DNA of 36,639 nt from Petrotoga sp. 9PWA.NaAc.5.4 (GCF_002895485.1 NZ_AZRK01000004.1:1-36639), one strand, 5' to 3'; positions 24,426 to 33,872 are shown, counted from the first letter of the stretch. The notes: generated by a model from the letters alone, not told the origin. Numbers and translations: made by a program.

Positions 24426-25352
24426 TCATTGTTTTCCCAATTTATTATATTCTATAGCTATTTCTGCTCCAACAATTGCATTATTTAAAATTAACTCAAT
24501 GTTTGCTTCTAAACTTTCTCCTTTTGTCAATTCTTTTATTTTAGAAAGTAAAAAAGGTGTTAATTCTTTACCTTTTATACCTTTATCTTCAGCTTCATTT
24601 ATTGCTTGATCTACTATTTTATTGATTGTTTCTTTATCCATCGAATATTTCTCTGGAATAGGATTTGCTATCAATATTCCACCTTGTAATCCTAAATCCC
24701 ATTTCGCTTTCATTATTAGGCCAGCTTCTTTAGCCGAATCTATTCTATATGGGACTTTTATACCACTTCGTCTTGAATAAAAAGACGGTATCTCGTCGGT
24801 TTGATAACCAATCAAAGGAACACCAAATGTTTCAAGGTATTCTTTTGTAAGTTCTAAATCTAAAATTGCTTTAGGACCAGCACAAACTACAGCAATGTTA
24901 GTTTTTGCAAGCTCTTGCAGGTCTGCTGAAATATCAAAGGTTTGTTGGGCTTTCCTATGTACCCCACCTATTCCTCCTGTTACAAAAACTCTTATATCTG
25001 CTAAATTAGAAATTATCATTGTAGCAGCTACAGTTGTCGCAGCGTTTAATCGTTTAGCGATTATAACAGGTAAATCCATCCTGCTTGCTTTTAAAACATC
25101 TTTAGAACTACCCATAAACTCTAATTCTTCTTCAGTTAACCCAACTTTTATTTTTCCATTTATTATTGCGATTGTTGCTGGTGTAGCTCCTTTGCTTCTT
25201 ATTATATTTTCAACATTTTTTGCTACGGTTATATTTTCAGGATACGGCATACCATGCGAAATTATCGTTGATTCTAAAGCTACAATTGGCTTTTTTTGTT
25301 CTAATGCTTGGAATACTTCATCTTTAACTTCAAGATATTTATAGAATTGCAA
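24426..25352 (-). CDS. psuG: Pseudouridine-5'-phosphate glycosidase
   Basis: 308 residues from TTG 25352 (ribosome site GAGGTGA). It shows the family blocks ALESTIISHGMPYPEN near residue 25-40, the active-site VCAGPKAILDL, FYSRRSGI and IANPIPE. The enzyme reversibly splits pseudouridine 5'-phosphate into uracil and ribose 5-phosphate, using a metal ion and a catalytic Lys that forms a covalent adduct with ribose; it salvages the C-nucleoside from RNA turnover. Length is usual for the family. First gene of a two-gene unit with the kinase behind it. Confidence 0.96.
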   Translation of the reverse strand: MQFYKYLEVKDEVFQALEQKKPIVALESTIISHGMPYPENITVAKNVENIIRSKGATPATIAIINGKIKVGLTEEELEFMGSSKDVLKASRMDLPVIIAKRLNAATTVAATMIISNLADIRVFVTGGIGGVHRKAQQTFDISADLQELAKTNIAVVCAGPKAILDLELTKEYLETFGVPLIGYQTDEIPSFYSRRSGIKVPYRIDSAKEAGLIMKAKWDLGLQGGILIANPIPEKYSMDKETINKIVDQAINEAEDKGIKGKELTPFLLSKIKELTKGESLEANIELILNNAIVGAEIAIEYNKLGKQ

Positions 25353-25477
25353 TTAAATCACCTCAAAATTATTATTTTTATTAATTTTAAAAAGATCTAT
25401 ACATAAAACCCGCATAAATCTAAAAGCTTACTTTTTAAAAAATCTATTTCTAAAATTCTTAATTATTATTTTATTAA

Positions 25478-25486
25478 ATTATAACA
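25478..25486 (-). promoter_or_regulatory. Extended -10 promoter for psuG
   Basis: On the minus strand TG-T-TATAAT forms an extended -10 about 125 bases upstream of psuG. No good -35 is seen, which an extended -10 can do without. The rest of 25353-25580 is AT-rich with no gene. Confidence 0.4.
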
Positions 25487-25580
25487 CGTAAATAAAAGAA
25501 GGGTTATTTGGAAAAAGTGAAGGAGATAAAGAGATCTGTTACCTTTTCTATAATATTTAATCTTAAATCAAACTCTCTTA

Positions 25581-26513
25581 TTATAATTTTTCCAAAAAGT
25601 TTTTATAAGCTTGAGAAAAAGTCGGTAAAACTCTTTCAAAGTTTTTTACAATTAATCCTTTATCTACAAATTTTTTGTAGACATCTTTAATCAAATTTTC
25701 ATCATCAGTCCATATTTTTATTGTTGCCCCTTCAATTGAGAACTTCTGGGAGTTAGGTAAATTGTTCAAAATTTCTTCTAATTTTTCTTTTTCTATCTCT
25801 TTCATCAATTCGATTACATAACAAGGTTCATTTTGTGTGATATCTTGTAATTGTTTTGTTGTTCCTTCAAAAACAATTTCACCTTTATTTATCATGATTA
25901 TCCTATCACAAAGACTTTCGACAACGTAAGGATCATGAGTAGCTATTAACATTGATGTTCCTTCCTTTTTTAGCTTCCTCATATATTCTATTGTTTCTTC
26001 CTTTGAAGCTATGTCTAATCCGTCCGTTGGTTCATCCATTATTAGTAGCCTTGGAGAATGTATAAGTATAGTCAAAAGTTTTGCTTTTTGTTTCATACCT
26101 TTTGAAAAGATACCTAATTTCTTTTTAAATACATCTTGCAAATCAAACATCTCTAAAAGTTCTTCAACGATTGAATTATCTTCAACCTCATGAAGTGTTT
26201 TAAATAGTTCAATATATTGTTCCAAAGTTAATTGTGGGTATACCTGAGCACCTTCAGGTAAGTAACCCATCTGTCCGTAGATCTTTTCTCTTTCCTTCTT
26301 ATCTAAAGGATTGTATTCAAAAATTTGAATATTCCCCTTTGTAGGATAAAGAATTCCTAACAGTACTCTAACAAGGGTTGTCTTACCGGCTCCGTTTGGC
26401 CCTACTAAACCAACACTTTCACCTTGGTATGTGCTTAAAGAAACATTATGCAACACAAGTTGTTTATTATCATAAGTAAAATCAATATTAGATGCATCAA
26501 TATGCTTATTCAC
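25581..26513 (-). CDS. ABC transporter ATPase (ABC-2 type)
   Basis: 310 residues from GTG 26513 (ribosome site GGAGG). Walker A GPNGAGKTT at 38-46, GYLPEGAQVYPQLT at the Q-loop, signature FSKGMKQK, Walker B LLIMDEPT and switch His in ATHD. A C-terminal extension of about 85 residues ends LPTFSQAYKNFL. It lies 15 bases after the permease at 26529-27194 in the same direction; here the permease comes first. No decay is seen. The substrate is unknown. It is the last intact gene before the decayed zone at 27.2-29.5 kb. Confidence 0.92.
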   Translation of the reverse strand: MNKHIDASNIDFTYDNKQLVLHNVSLSTYQGESVGLVGPNGAGKTTLVRVLLGILYPTKGNIQIFEYNPLDKKEREKIYGQMGYLPEGAQVYPQLTLEQYIELFKTLHEVEDNSIVEELLEMFDLQDVFKKKLGIFSKGMKQKAKLLTILIHSPRLLIMDEPTDGLDIASKEETIEYMRKLKKEGTSMLIATHDPYVVESLCDRIIMINKGEIVFEGTTKQLQDITQNEPCYVIELMKEIEKEKLEEILNNLPNSQKFSIEGATIKIWTDDENLIKDVYKKFVDKGLIVKNFERVLPTFSQAYKNFLEKL

Positions 26514-26528
26514 CTTTAATAACCTCCT

Positions 26529-27194
26529 CTACACTACGAAATCTTTAATTTCTATGTTTCTTACAGATAAAAAGAGACATAATAGCGAATAAACTAACAA
26601 AATTGGAATTAAAAATTTAAAAAATATGCCAGTGTTTTTTATAAGAAACGACAAACTAAATAACAAAATTGGGAGAACTATAAGAAATATAATTAAAAGT
26701 ATCTTTCTTAACAGATCCACTTTTGTAAAAATTACACCTAAGGTAACTCCCAACGACGCAAAAATTATAGTAATTAACAATACATATAACCACACAGAAA
26801 TATTATCGTATTGCACATACAAAGGTAAGGTTAACAATGTAAACACAATCAAATAGGTATAACCGATAACAATTCCAAAAAACACACCATTAATCCATTT
26901 AGAAAAGATATATTCAAATGGTTTGATCCCTGATGTTAATACCATTTCAGCTGCTCTAATTTGTTTATCTATTAAAAGAAAACCAAAAGGCAAAGTTAAA
27001 GCTGTTACCCCTCCGCCTAAAAAAGCCATTTGTTGTAAATATATATTATAATAGAACTCCGAAAGTTGAGTAAAACGAGTGATAAGTCCATATAAAAAAC
27101 CAAAACCTAAACCAAACATAAAAAAGTACATTAAAACCAATATTTTTGAGCATAACAAATCTGTTTTTGCAATTGCCATAACTTTCTTTAGCAT
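26529..27194 (-). CDS. ABC-2 type permease
   Basis: 221 residues. I place the start at ATG 27194 (MLKKVMAIAKTDLL), which has AAAGGAGATGA at ideal spacing; a longer frame opens 22 codons earlier but would overlap sequence belonging to the upstream remnant. About six hydrophobic segments (18-40, 60-75, 95-118, 126-146, 155-175 and 185-205) with the cytoplasmic loop IRAAEMVLTSGIKPFEYIFS. A paralogue in pieces lies directly upstream (27224-27985), so this was a tandem pair. Confidence 0.88.
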   Translation of the reverse strand: MLKKVMAIAKTDLLCSKILVLMYFFMFGLGFGFLYGLITRFTQLSEFYYNIYLQQMAFLGGGVTALTLPFGFLLIDKQIRAAEMVLTSGIKPFEYIFSKWINGVFFGIVIGYTYLIVFTLLTLPLYVQYDNISVWLYVLLITIIFASLGVTLGVIFTKVDLLRKILLIIFLIVLPILLFSLSFLIKNTGIFFKFLIPILLVYSLLCLFLSVRNIEIKDFVV

Positions 27195-27223
27195 AAAATC
27201 ATCTCCTTTATCTAATAAAATCT

Positions 27224-27985
27224 TTAATTCCCAATATTTTTTATTGATAAAAACAACCATAGAAGTGCGTAAATAGTTAAAATGATAAGGGAAAATTTTA
27301 ATATCAAATCAAGGTTTAAATGTTGGAGAATTTCTATACTTCTTAGATATTCTAAATTACTTATTATATAAAAAGCAAGAATTAAAATTAGAATGACTAG
27401 AAAAGAAGTGGGAACTTTAGAAATGAGAGTTTTCAGAAAATAATCTTTTGAATTTAAAATGGGCCCAGGGCGGAGTCCTCCCCCCTTCTTTGGCTACACA
27501 TAGCGAAAAACTAAAGAAATTAAGAATCAGTAAGAATTAGAACACGGTATAACTGCTATCAATAAAACTAAAAGAATCTTTAATAAGATTCCATTCTTTG
27601 CAAACATTATTCCTAATACTACACTAAATGCTGAAAATGCTATAGCTACTAAAATTACATTAACCCAAATATCCAAACTTCCATATTGTGCGTACAAGGA
27701 AGTAGTTAATGAAATAAAAATGACTAAATAACTGTAACCAGTAATTATTCCAGAGATTATACCTTAAAACCATTTAGCAAATACGTACTCTTTTGGCTTC
27801 AACTTTGTTGTTAAAATCATCTCAGAAACCTGGAATCTTTTTTCTTGGGAGATACTATAAGAAGGGATAGCAAAAGATAATGATGCTTAAAAAATTACTC
27901 CGCACCGTAACCATAAAAATAAAAATTTTGAGTTTAGAAAATCTGTTTTAATTAAAGAAATAATTTTTTTGATATAGAAATTCAC
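27224..27985 (-). pseudogene. ABC-2 permease, decayed and split by a repeat
   Basis: A paralogue of the next permease. It begins at GTG 27985 (NFYIKKIISLIKTDF), is frameshifted after FIFM, continues as SEMILTTKLKPKEYVFAKWF, a TAA, then GIISGIITGYSYLVIF and IMFAKNGILLKILLVLLIAV. There, at about 27545, it is interrupted by a GC-richer stretch of some 85 bases, after which the last part resumes (SFLVILILILAFYI ... LLWLFLSIKN) and stops at 27224. Segment by segment it aligns with 26529-27194. It is dead through frameshifts, nonsense and insertion. Confidence 0.8.
27461..27545. mobile_element. Short GC-rich insertion in permease pseudogene
   Basis: The coding remnants on either side are two parts of one permease, so this stretch was inserted (or replaced a small part). 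It starts GGGCCCAGGGCGGAGTCC, far richer in G+C than its surroundings, and its second half (TAGCGAAAAACTAAAG then AAATTAAGAATCAG) resembles 14478-14510. No ORF fits; a non-autonomous miniature element is plausible, but terminal repeats are not clear to me. Confidence 0.5.
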
Positions 27986-28140
27986 CTCTTTGCCATAAGA
28001 ATATCCAAAAAGTCGAAAATCTCTTGATATAATCCATATTGAGTTTGAGTTGGAGGAGAACCTGGATCTCCTAAAACAGCATTACTTACCAAGTAAGAAT
28101 CTGATAAAATAGCGATTTGTCCAGAACCAAAGGATTTTTT
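27982..28140 (-). pseudogene. C-terminal remnant of ABC auxiliary-type protein
   Basis: The minus strand reads SFGSGQIAILSDSYLVSNAV, then GDPGSPPTQTQYGLYQEIFD and stops at 27982 overlapping the permease start. The G-x-G-x-I-x-x-x-x-D-S-x-x-x-x-N pattern resembles the end of DUF4350/GldG-like proteins, which often sit next to ABC-2 permeases. Upstream the frame is lost; 28141-28232 shows only a weak lysine/asparagine-rich trace. The family call is tentative. Confidence 0.4.
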
Positions 28141-28232
28141 TTAATTTGTACATTATTATTTTCTATTTTTTGTTCATTTTGGTATTGACTTTTACACAGC
28201 CTGAACTGATTATTCTTGTCCCCACCCAATAT

Positions 28233-29495
28233 TTAAAGCAAAATTATCTTTGCATCTTTTGGAATGTGTTCTGTGCGATGAGTAATCATAATGCCAAAGG
28301 TTTCTGAACCTAAGATAAACTCTAAAGAAACTAAAATTTGATTAATGGTTAAGTCATCTAGTGATGCAAAGATTTCGTCCAATAAAAGTATAGGTTTCTG
28401 TCTATAAAAAGCTATTGCTAAACATCTTCGAGAACGTTGCCCTTGAGACATTTCCTTTCCATTATCGTGCATAACTGTGTCGAATCCTTCTGGAAGACTG
28501 GCCACATAATCATAAATTCCAGCCTTTTTGCTTGCTTCAATAAGTTTTTGTTTATCAGCATTTGCTTCAAATGCAATATTCCCGCCTATGATACCATTAA
28601 AAACATATGGATTTTGAGAAATATAGGTAATCCATTTTTAATTCAAAGGTATTCTCTGATTCTTTTGGTATTTCTAAATATATGCTTCCATAATTTGCCG
28701 AAAGTAAACCAAAGAAAGTCTTGAATAAAGTTATTTTTCCTACCCCACTTCTTCCCTATATATATGTCATTTTACCAGATTTTGCTCGAAAGGATAAATG
28801 TTCTAAAAGAGGTCTATTTCCCCCAAATAAAATTTTCAGCTTCATAAGATTTAATTTCAAAAATATGATCAAATACATCCTCTGTTGATTTATTTAGTTT
28901 TGAGACATGCTGTTGAAGTTTTTTAGTCTCAATTTCTAGTTTTTTCCCAAAACGTTATATAACTTCTGAAAGCAAAAGAGTTAGTAAAAAGCTATCAGTA
29001 TAAGGCGGATATCAAAATTAACCACATAGCCGAGTACAAATATTAAGGATAAGATACTAGATACTATTTCTACTTTTTTATACCCACTAAATTGAAGGAA
29101 TCGTTTAAATCCGATGTAAAAGAGTCACTAAGTCTCCATGAATAAATGAATTAAGATTTGATGGAGATATTTCACTAATCCTTTCATAAAAAAGGCTTCT
29201 CAATATGTGTGCAATATTACAATAATATTTTTTGTTCCATCGTTTAGTTATACAGCCAGCAATCAGCATAATAAGTCTAAAAACAAAAAAACATGGCTAA
29301 ACTAAAAATAATTTGATGCGCATTTCCTTTCCGCAAATCTTCTTTCAATAGTATTAGATAATAAACACTTAATAGGTAGACTATTGATTGGAATACTTTT
29401 AATGTAACAATAGCAAAGAAATAACGTAATTCTCCCTTTAATATTCTTTCTATGGTAAAAACGTTTTTTCTTATACTTTCTTTAGCCCCTATCAT
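28233..29495 (-). pseudogene. ABC exporter, decayed
   Basis: The N-terminal end (29277-29495) is open: KESIRKNVFTIERILKGELR then two hydrophobic helices. The centre is full of stops. The ATPase part can be followed from about 28600 (NPYVFNGIIGGNIAFEAN) into an open frame 28233-28505 with PEGFDTVMHDNGKEMSQGQR, Walker B PILLLDEI and THRTEHI at the H-loop. The signature is MSQGQRSR. Several frameshifts, stops and probably deletions separate the parts; total length (1.26 kb) is less than the usual 1.7 kb. ATG 29495 is followed downstream of the intact permease pair's operon end. Confidence 0.8.
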
Positions 29496-29589
29496 TTCCC
29501 CCCCTGTTTCGTAGAATTATCTTTTAATGCCTTAATGATTCAAAATATTAATTCCTATTTACTTATTATCATATCTTTTTTCACTTGTT

Positions 29590-30183
29590 TTAACTCAAAA
29601 TCTTCTCCTTATCTTTTTCTGCATAAAATAAGGCTAATATTCCTGAAATTACAAAACTAATAAATAAAACAGTGAAAACTAATAAATCAAATTTAGGAAA
29701 GTTTATTGCAATTATTACTCCAAACATGATAGCAATAGTGAAGATAGAAGAAAGTTTATTATATCTATACCAAATACAATAACCTTCAACTAAAATACAG
29801 GCAATTGTCCATACGATAGCAGCAATAGCACATAAAATATAACTCCATCCCCCTATTATGATTATCGCTGGTAGTGAAAGAAGAAGAATAATCGTTCCAA
29901 TTAATCCACCCGTTAATCCTCTAATCAACAAAATTGTCCTTGCACTTGAAATAACTAAAAAATAGTCTATTAACTCTTTTGACTTGTCTATTCTTCTAAA
30001 TTTATCTGATTGAACAAACAAGGGTACTGTTACAATTAAAAGTATGGGAAGATAATTTAAAAAAGACAAACCGATATATTTTGAGATGACAAGTAAAATA
30101 TATATAATGATAGAAATTGATATAACAACAAACCAAAGTGGTTTATTTAATGATTTAATCTCTAACCAAAAAATATATTTCAT
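29590..30183 (-). CDS. ABC-2 type membrane protein
   Basis: 197 residues, ATG 30183, overlapping the preceding gene's stop by four bases. Starts KYIFWLEIKSLNKPLWFVVI and has about five or six hydrophobic segments (17-35, 42-58, 85-105, 110-130, 140-160 and 168-188). The loop KFRRIDKSKELIDYFLVISS corresponds to the coupling region of ABC-2 subunits. Third gene of the ATPase/permease/permease unit at 29590-31746; two different membrane subunits suggest a heteromeric transporter. Confidence 0.82.
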   Translation of the reverse strand: MKYIFWLEIKSLNKPLWFVVISISIIIYILLVISKYIGLSFLNYLPILLIVTVPLFVQSDKFRRIDKSKELIDYFLVISSARTILLIRGLTGGLIGTIILLLSLPAIIIIGGWSYILCAIAAIVWTIACILVEGYCIWYRYNKLSSIFTIAIMFGVIIAINFPKFDLLVFTVLFISFVISGILALFYAEKDKEKILS

Positions 30184-30857
30184 TGTTTAATCACCGCCTT
30201 TTCTTTATCCAAAAATACTCCAATTAGGATGTCTATCATAAAAAAAATTAAAATGGAAACCGAAGTAAAATGAATCCACGAAATATTTATTTGTCTGATA
30301 AGCTGTAAAAAAGGAAGTATGATAATAGACATAAAAAAGAATATCAAATAGATAATTCCATAGACCCATTGAACTTTTAATGAGAAAAGTAGGTAAGTAG
30401 AATTACTCAAAGCGATGAGGAAACCTAGCACACATGGTATTAATAAAATGTAGAAAAAAACAGTAACAGTAAATGAACTTTTAAAAATCAACAACATGAT
30501 TAAAGCAAGTATTAATGAACTTGGAATAACAAAAAAAGTTGACATTAAAGCTCCGAAAAGACTAACTGATAATACATAACCATTAGGACTTATTGGCATA
30601 GCTAAAATGTAATCAAACATTTCTCTTTTCCAATCTTCTTTGAAATTAGTGGCTGAACTTGCTACAAATAGAGTAGAACTGATCAGAAAAAAGAATAATC
30701 CATTCCACGGGTTTGAATCATCTAATAAGCTCAATAATATAGAGAAGAGTGAAAAAATAACTATATACATAGCACAAAAGATCTTATTTAAATTAGGAGT
30801 CTGCTTAAATTTTCTAATATTACGTTTAAATTCACGCCAAAATATAGCTTTAAGCAT
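30180..30857 (-). CDS. ABC-2 type permease
   Basis: 225 residues from ATG 30857 (LKAIFWREFKRNIRKFK), with AAAGGAG upstream; an earlier in-frame ATG lies inside the ATPase gene and lacks a ribosome site. About six hydrophobic segments; the loop KEDWKREMFDYILAMPISPN shows the ABC-2 coupling pattern (L-x-x-P-I-S). It overlaps the ATPase end by eight bases and the next permease start by four, showing tight translational coupling. Confidence 0.87.
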   Translation of the reverse strand: MLKAIFWREFKRNIRKFKQTPNLNKIFCAMYIVIFSLFSILLSLLDDSNPWNGLFFFLISSTLFVASSATNFKEDWKREMFDYILAMPISPNGYVLSVSLFGALMSTFFVIPSSLILALIMLLIFKSSFTVTVFFYILLIPCVLGFLIALSNSTYLLFSLKVQWVYGIIYLIFFFMSIIILPFLQLIRQINISWIHFTSVSILIFFMIDILIGVFLDKEKAVIKQ

Positions 30858-31746
30858 CTCTTTTTTTCTCCTTTCTATAAACATCTTCAAGAGTTGTCTG
30901 CACTTTGTCTATACTCTTTATTTCTATATTTTCCTTAGAAATAACATTTATAACATCAGATATCTTCCCTGTCATAAGTCTTATGAAAATCCTTTTTTCT
31001 TTAGAGTCATAAGAAGTAAAACCATACATCTCTAAGGATCTTAATAATGAATTTGGTGCTTCATCGTTTATAATTATCTGGTAATCTTCACTCTCGTTTT
31101 TTAAAATATTTTCTATTGAATCCATTTTCACGATCTTTCCATTGAAAATAAAAATAACCTTATTACATATTTGCTGAAGCTCGTATAGGTCATGAGAACT
31201 TATCAACATCGGGATTTTAGTTAAAGTAAGCTCTTTGATAAGATCCCTTACCAGAAGTTTTCCATCTACATCTAACCCACTTGTTGGTTCATCCATTATT
31301 ATAGCTTTTGGTTCTCTTAAGAATAAACGCGCAATAGTTAATCTTTGCTTCATACCCCTTGAAAATGTTTTAACAAGTTTATTTCTAACGTCGTAAAGCT
31401 CAACTTTTTTAAGAATGTTATCTATATTACTAATTTTTGCATGATATACCATTGAATAAAATTTAAGATTTTCATAAGCTGTTAGATCGTCATCTACCCC
31501 CGGATGATCCAATACAAAATCGATCTTCTTTCGAGCGTTCAAACTTGAATAAGGATTTTCACAGAAAACTTTTACTTCACCAGCAGAGGGTTTCAGAAGT
31601 CCGAGTATAAGTTTTATAGTTGTCGTTTTTCCAGCTCCGTTTGGTCCTACATAAGCAATAACATCTCCTTCTTGCATGTCGAATGAAATGTTATCTAAAA
31701 CTTTTGTTTTTCCAAACTTTTTTTCAACGTTATTGAGAAAAATCAT
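30850..31746 (-). CDS. ABC transporter ATPase (ABC-2 type)
   Basis: 298 residues from ATG 31746, which follows AGGTAGGTGG closely; the frame stays open 26 codons further up but through an odd GC-rich patch without a plausible start. Walker A GPNGAGKTT at 34-42, VLDHPGVDDDLT at the Q-loop (no Gln), signature FSRGMKQR, Walker B IIMDEPTSG and switch His in SSHD. The C-terminus QTTLEDVYRKE is the usual end of this class. First gene of the unit with two permeases. Confidence 0.92.
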   Translation of the reverse strand: MIFLNNVEKKFGKTKVLDNISFDMQEGDVIAYVGPNGAGKTTTIKLILGLLKPSAGEVKVFCENPYSSLNARKKIDFVLDHPGVDDDLTAYENLKFYSMVYHAKISNIDNILKKVELYDVRNKLVKTFSRGMKQRLTIARLFLREPKAIIMDEPTSGLDVDGKLLVRDLIKELTLTKIPMLISSHDLYELQQICNKVIFIFNGKIVKMDSIENILKNESEDYQIIINDEAPNSLLRSLEMYGFTSYDSKEKRIFIRLMTGKISDVINVISKENIEIKSIDKVQTTLEDVYRKEKKRDA

Positions 31747-31759
31747 CGAACCACCTACC

Positions 31760-31835
31760 TTTATGTGGATGCGATGCTCTTTGTCACAGCTAGGGTGTGG
31801 CAGCAGACGGGGTAGTTTAACCATTTTAAATTCAA
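31760..31835. other. GC-rich patch of unknown origin
   Basis: About 70 bases between a maturase remnant and the ATPase gene are close to 50% G+C in a 30% G+C setting (for example CACAGCTAGGGTGTGGCAGC). The patch does not continue either neighbour's homology. It may be a small insertion like the one at 27461-27545, but I could not align the two. Confidence 0.35.
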
Positions 31836-32069
31836 ATGCTTATTTTTAGAAAATCTTCTTTATAAACGTTCCTAATCTCTTCTAACATGGTTCCAATTAA
31901 TTCTTACTGTTCTTTGCTAAAGTAAAGTCCGTCATAACTTACCTTTTTATTTTTAATGTATTCTCATATTACATTTAACAAGATTGTTAATATTAAAAAT
32001 TAAACCCGAATCATTATCATATATATATAAGTTTTCTTCATTAATCTGATATCTTAGAAAATTAGACAT
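31832..32069 (-). pseudogene. Radical-SAM maturase, N-terminal remnant
   Basis: ATG 32069 overlaps the exporter stop, as in a coupled operon. The frame reads SNFLRYQINEENLYIYDNDS then GLIFNINNLVKC, meets a stop, and continues in another frame as VSYDGLYFSKEQ, TAA, ELIGTMLEEIRNVYKEDFLK. The N-K/x-LYIYD-x-x-SG-x-IF-x-I pattern is that of the region before the CxxxCxxC motif in SPASM peptide maturases. The catalytic part is gone. Assignment rests on this N-terminal pattern and on context beside a Cys-rich precursor candidate. Confidence 0.5.
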
Positions 32070-33741
32070 TTTGTTCACTCCAACTGTTTTGCTTTAACAT
32101 CAAATTTATTGTTCTATTGCATATGTCATTAAAATAGTCGGAGTGGTCTATTATTATGCATATTTTTTCACATAATTCTGTCCCTATAAACGTTTTAATT
32201 AACTCTCTTGTTTCTTTATCTAAATGTGCAGCTGCTTCATCAAAAATAAATAAATCAGAGGAATCTGATTTTATAAGTGCACGCGCTATTGCTACTTTTT
32301 GTATTTCTCCTCCAGAAAGCTTTACCCCATTTTCCCCTACTAAGGTCTTATCCTTTAAAGGAAGGTTATCTATAAACTGCTTTAACCCGGATTTTTTTAG
32401 TGCTGTCTCGTATTTTTCCTCACTTACGTCTCCTACTATTTTTATATTGTTTTCTATGGTATCGTTGAATAAGAATATTTTCTGTGAAACTATTGATATT
32501 CTACTTCTTAAAGATCTTTTTGAAAGGTTTTTCAACTCTATAGAATTTATTAAAATTTCACCATCATAATTGCCATATAAACCTAATATCAACCTTATGA
32601 TTGTAGACTTTCCACTACCATTGGGTCCTTTCAAAAGTAATTTATCCCCTCTTTTTGTTTTTAAATTAAAATTATTTAATACATTCTCTTTCCCATCAGG
32701 ATATCTAAATGTCACATTTTTCATTTCTATATTATTTATTTCGTTTATTTTTATTTTGTCGGATGTTTCACTCTCTTGTGGATACTTTAAGAAGAAATCC
32801 TTGATTCTATCAAGAGCTACAAAAGCTGGTTTGAAAGTAAACATACTTAAATTCCAATTGATTACTGGAGCATATAATTTTCCAAAATATCCGACAAATG
32901 CCATATAAGTTCCTATTGATAAACTTTCTTGGAGGACACCTTTTCCACCTATATAGAGAAGAAGAACACTTACAATTGAAGAAAGAAGAATAATAGCTTC
33001 AGAGCCAACCGATAATAGGATACTGTATTTTATCGAAGATTTTACATAATCTTTATTGATTTTGTTTATCTTTTCAGTTTCTTTATCTTCTAAATTCATT
33101 CTCTTTATTTCTTCAACTCCACTTACTGACTGCTGAAATTTACCATGAAATGTAGCTGCTTTTTCCATTGTTTGACTTGTGAGTTTACCAAAAGTGGTTT
33201 CAAAGGTTTTTGTGATTAAATAGAATACAGGTATTATTAAGACTAATATTATAGTTAACTTAACATTCATTAAAAACATGATTACCATTGCTCCTATGAA
33301 TTCAAAAATACTCAGAATCAGTTTGAAACTTTGCATAGAAAATAATGGACTTAAAGAATCAACTTCTCCAAATCTTGAAACAATGTAACCACTTTCACTA
33401 TTTGAAAAAAATTCCAAAGGTAATTTCATAATGTGATTTGTCAAATCTTTTTTTATTTCAAATAAAGTGTTTTGACTAACTATGGTGAAAAGTGCCGAAC
33501 TTAAATAATTAAATATACTTTTTAAAATATAAATTACAACAAGTATTAGAACGTATTTTGTCAGAATACTCAAGTTTTTCATCATTATTCCTTCATCAAA
33601 AGCTAACTTGGTAACATAGGGAGGCAAAAGAGAAATTAACGATAAACCAATTAAAAAAAGAAAAGATATAATAAATAATTTTATTCTTGGTTTTATGTAA
33701 TTAAAAACAAATTTCACAAGTTGAGTATTTTTCACATTCAT
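32062..33741 (-). CDS. ABC exporter half-transporter
   Basis: 559 residues from ATG 33741 (ribosome site AAAGGAGG). Membrane domain with about six helices (18-300), ATPase domain from about 335: Walker A GPNGSGKST, Q-loop VSQKIFLFND, signature LSGGEIQK, Walker B LFIFDEAA with catalytic Glu, and an unusual H-loop IIIDHSD. There is no N-terminal peptidase domain. It works as a dimer, exporting a peptide, lipid or drug. It lies between the Cys-rich precursor candidate and the maturase remnant in one direction, so peptide export is the best guess. Confidence 0.92.
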   Translation of the reverse strand: MNVKNTQLVKFVFNYIKPRIKLFIISFLFLIGLSLISLLPPYVTKLAFDEGIMMKNLSILTKYVLILVVIYILKSIFNYLSSALFTIVSQNTLFEIKKDLTNHIMKLPLEFFSNSESGYIVSRFGEVDSLSPLFSMQSFKLILSIFEFIGAMVIMFLMNVKLTIILVLIIPVFYLITKTFETTFGKLTSQTMEKAATFHGKFQQSVSGVEEIKRMNLEDKETEKINKINKDYVKSSIKYSILLSVGSEAIILLSSIVSVLLLYIGGKGVLQESLSIGTYMAFVGYFGKLYAPVINWNLSMFTFKPAFVALDRIKDFFLKYPQESETSDKIKINEINNIEMKNVTFRYPDGKENVLNNFNLKTKRGDKLLLKGPNGSGKSTIIRLILGLYGNYDGEILINSIELKNLSKRSLRSRISIVSQKIFLFNDTIENNIKIVGDVSEEKYETALKKSGLKQFIDNLPLKDKTLVGENGVKLSGGEIQKVAIARALIKSDSSDLFIFDEAAAHLDKETRELIKTFIGTELCEKICIIIDHSDYFNDICNRTINLMLKQNSWSEQNV

Positions 33742-33781
33742 GTTTCTTGAGCCTCCTTTTAAATAAGCTAACTTTGGTAAT

Positions 33782-33818
33782 AGAGAAGAAGAGTATTTTG
33801 ATTATACTCACCTTCTCT
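33782..33818 (-). terminator. Hairpin between precursor candidate and exporter
   Basis: An interrupted inverted repeat (AGAGAAG.A.AGAGTAT / ATACTC.AC.CTTCTCT) with a 7-base loop lies between the Cys-rich peptide gene and the exporter on the minus strand. No U-run follows, so it is more like an attenuator, RNA-stability or processing element than a full terminator. Such a hairpin after a precursor gene commonly keeps precursor transcript levels above those of transporter genes. Confidence 0.45.
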
Positions 33819-33872
33819 TATTTACTTACTCAATCGACTGTTCATTTAACTAATCATAAGAGTAGAATTTTA

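Noticed and set aside
32156-32908. Two plus-strand ORFs opposite the exporter
   Set aside because: They are antisense frames of the ATPase and membrane domains of the exporter at 32062-33741.
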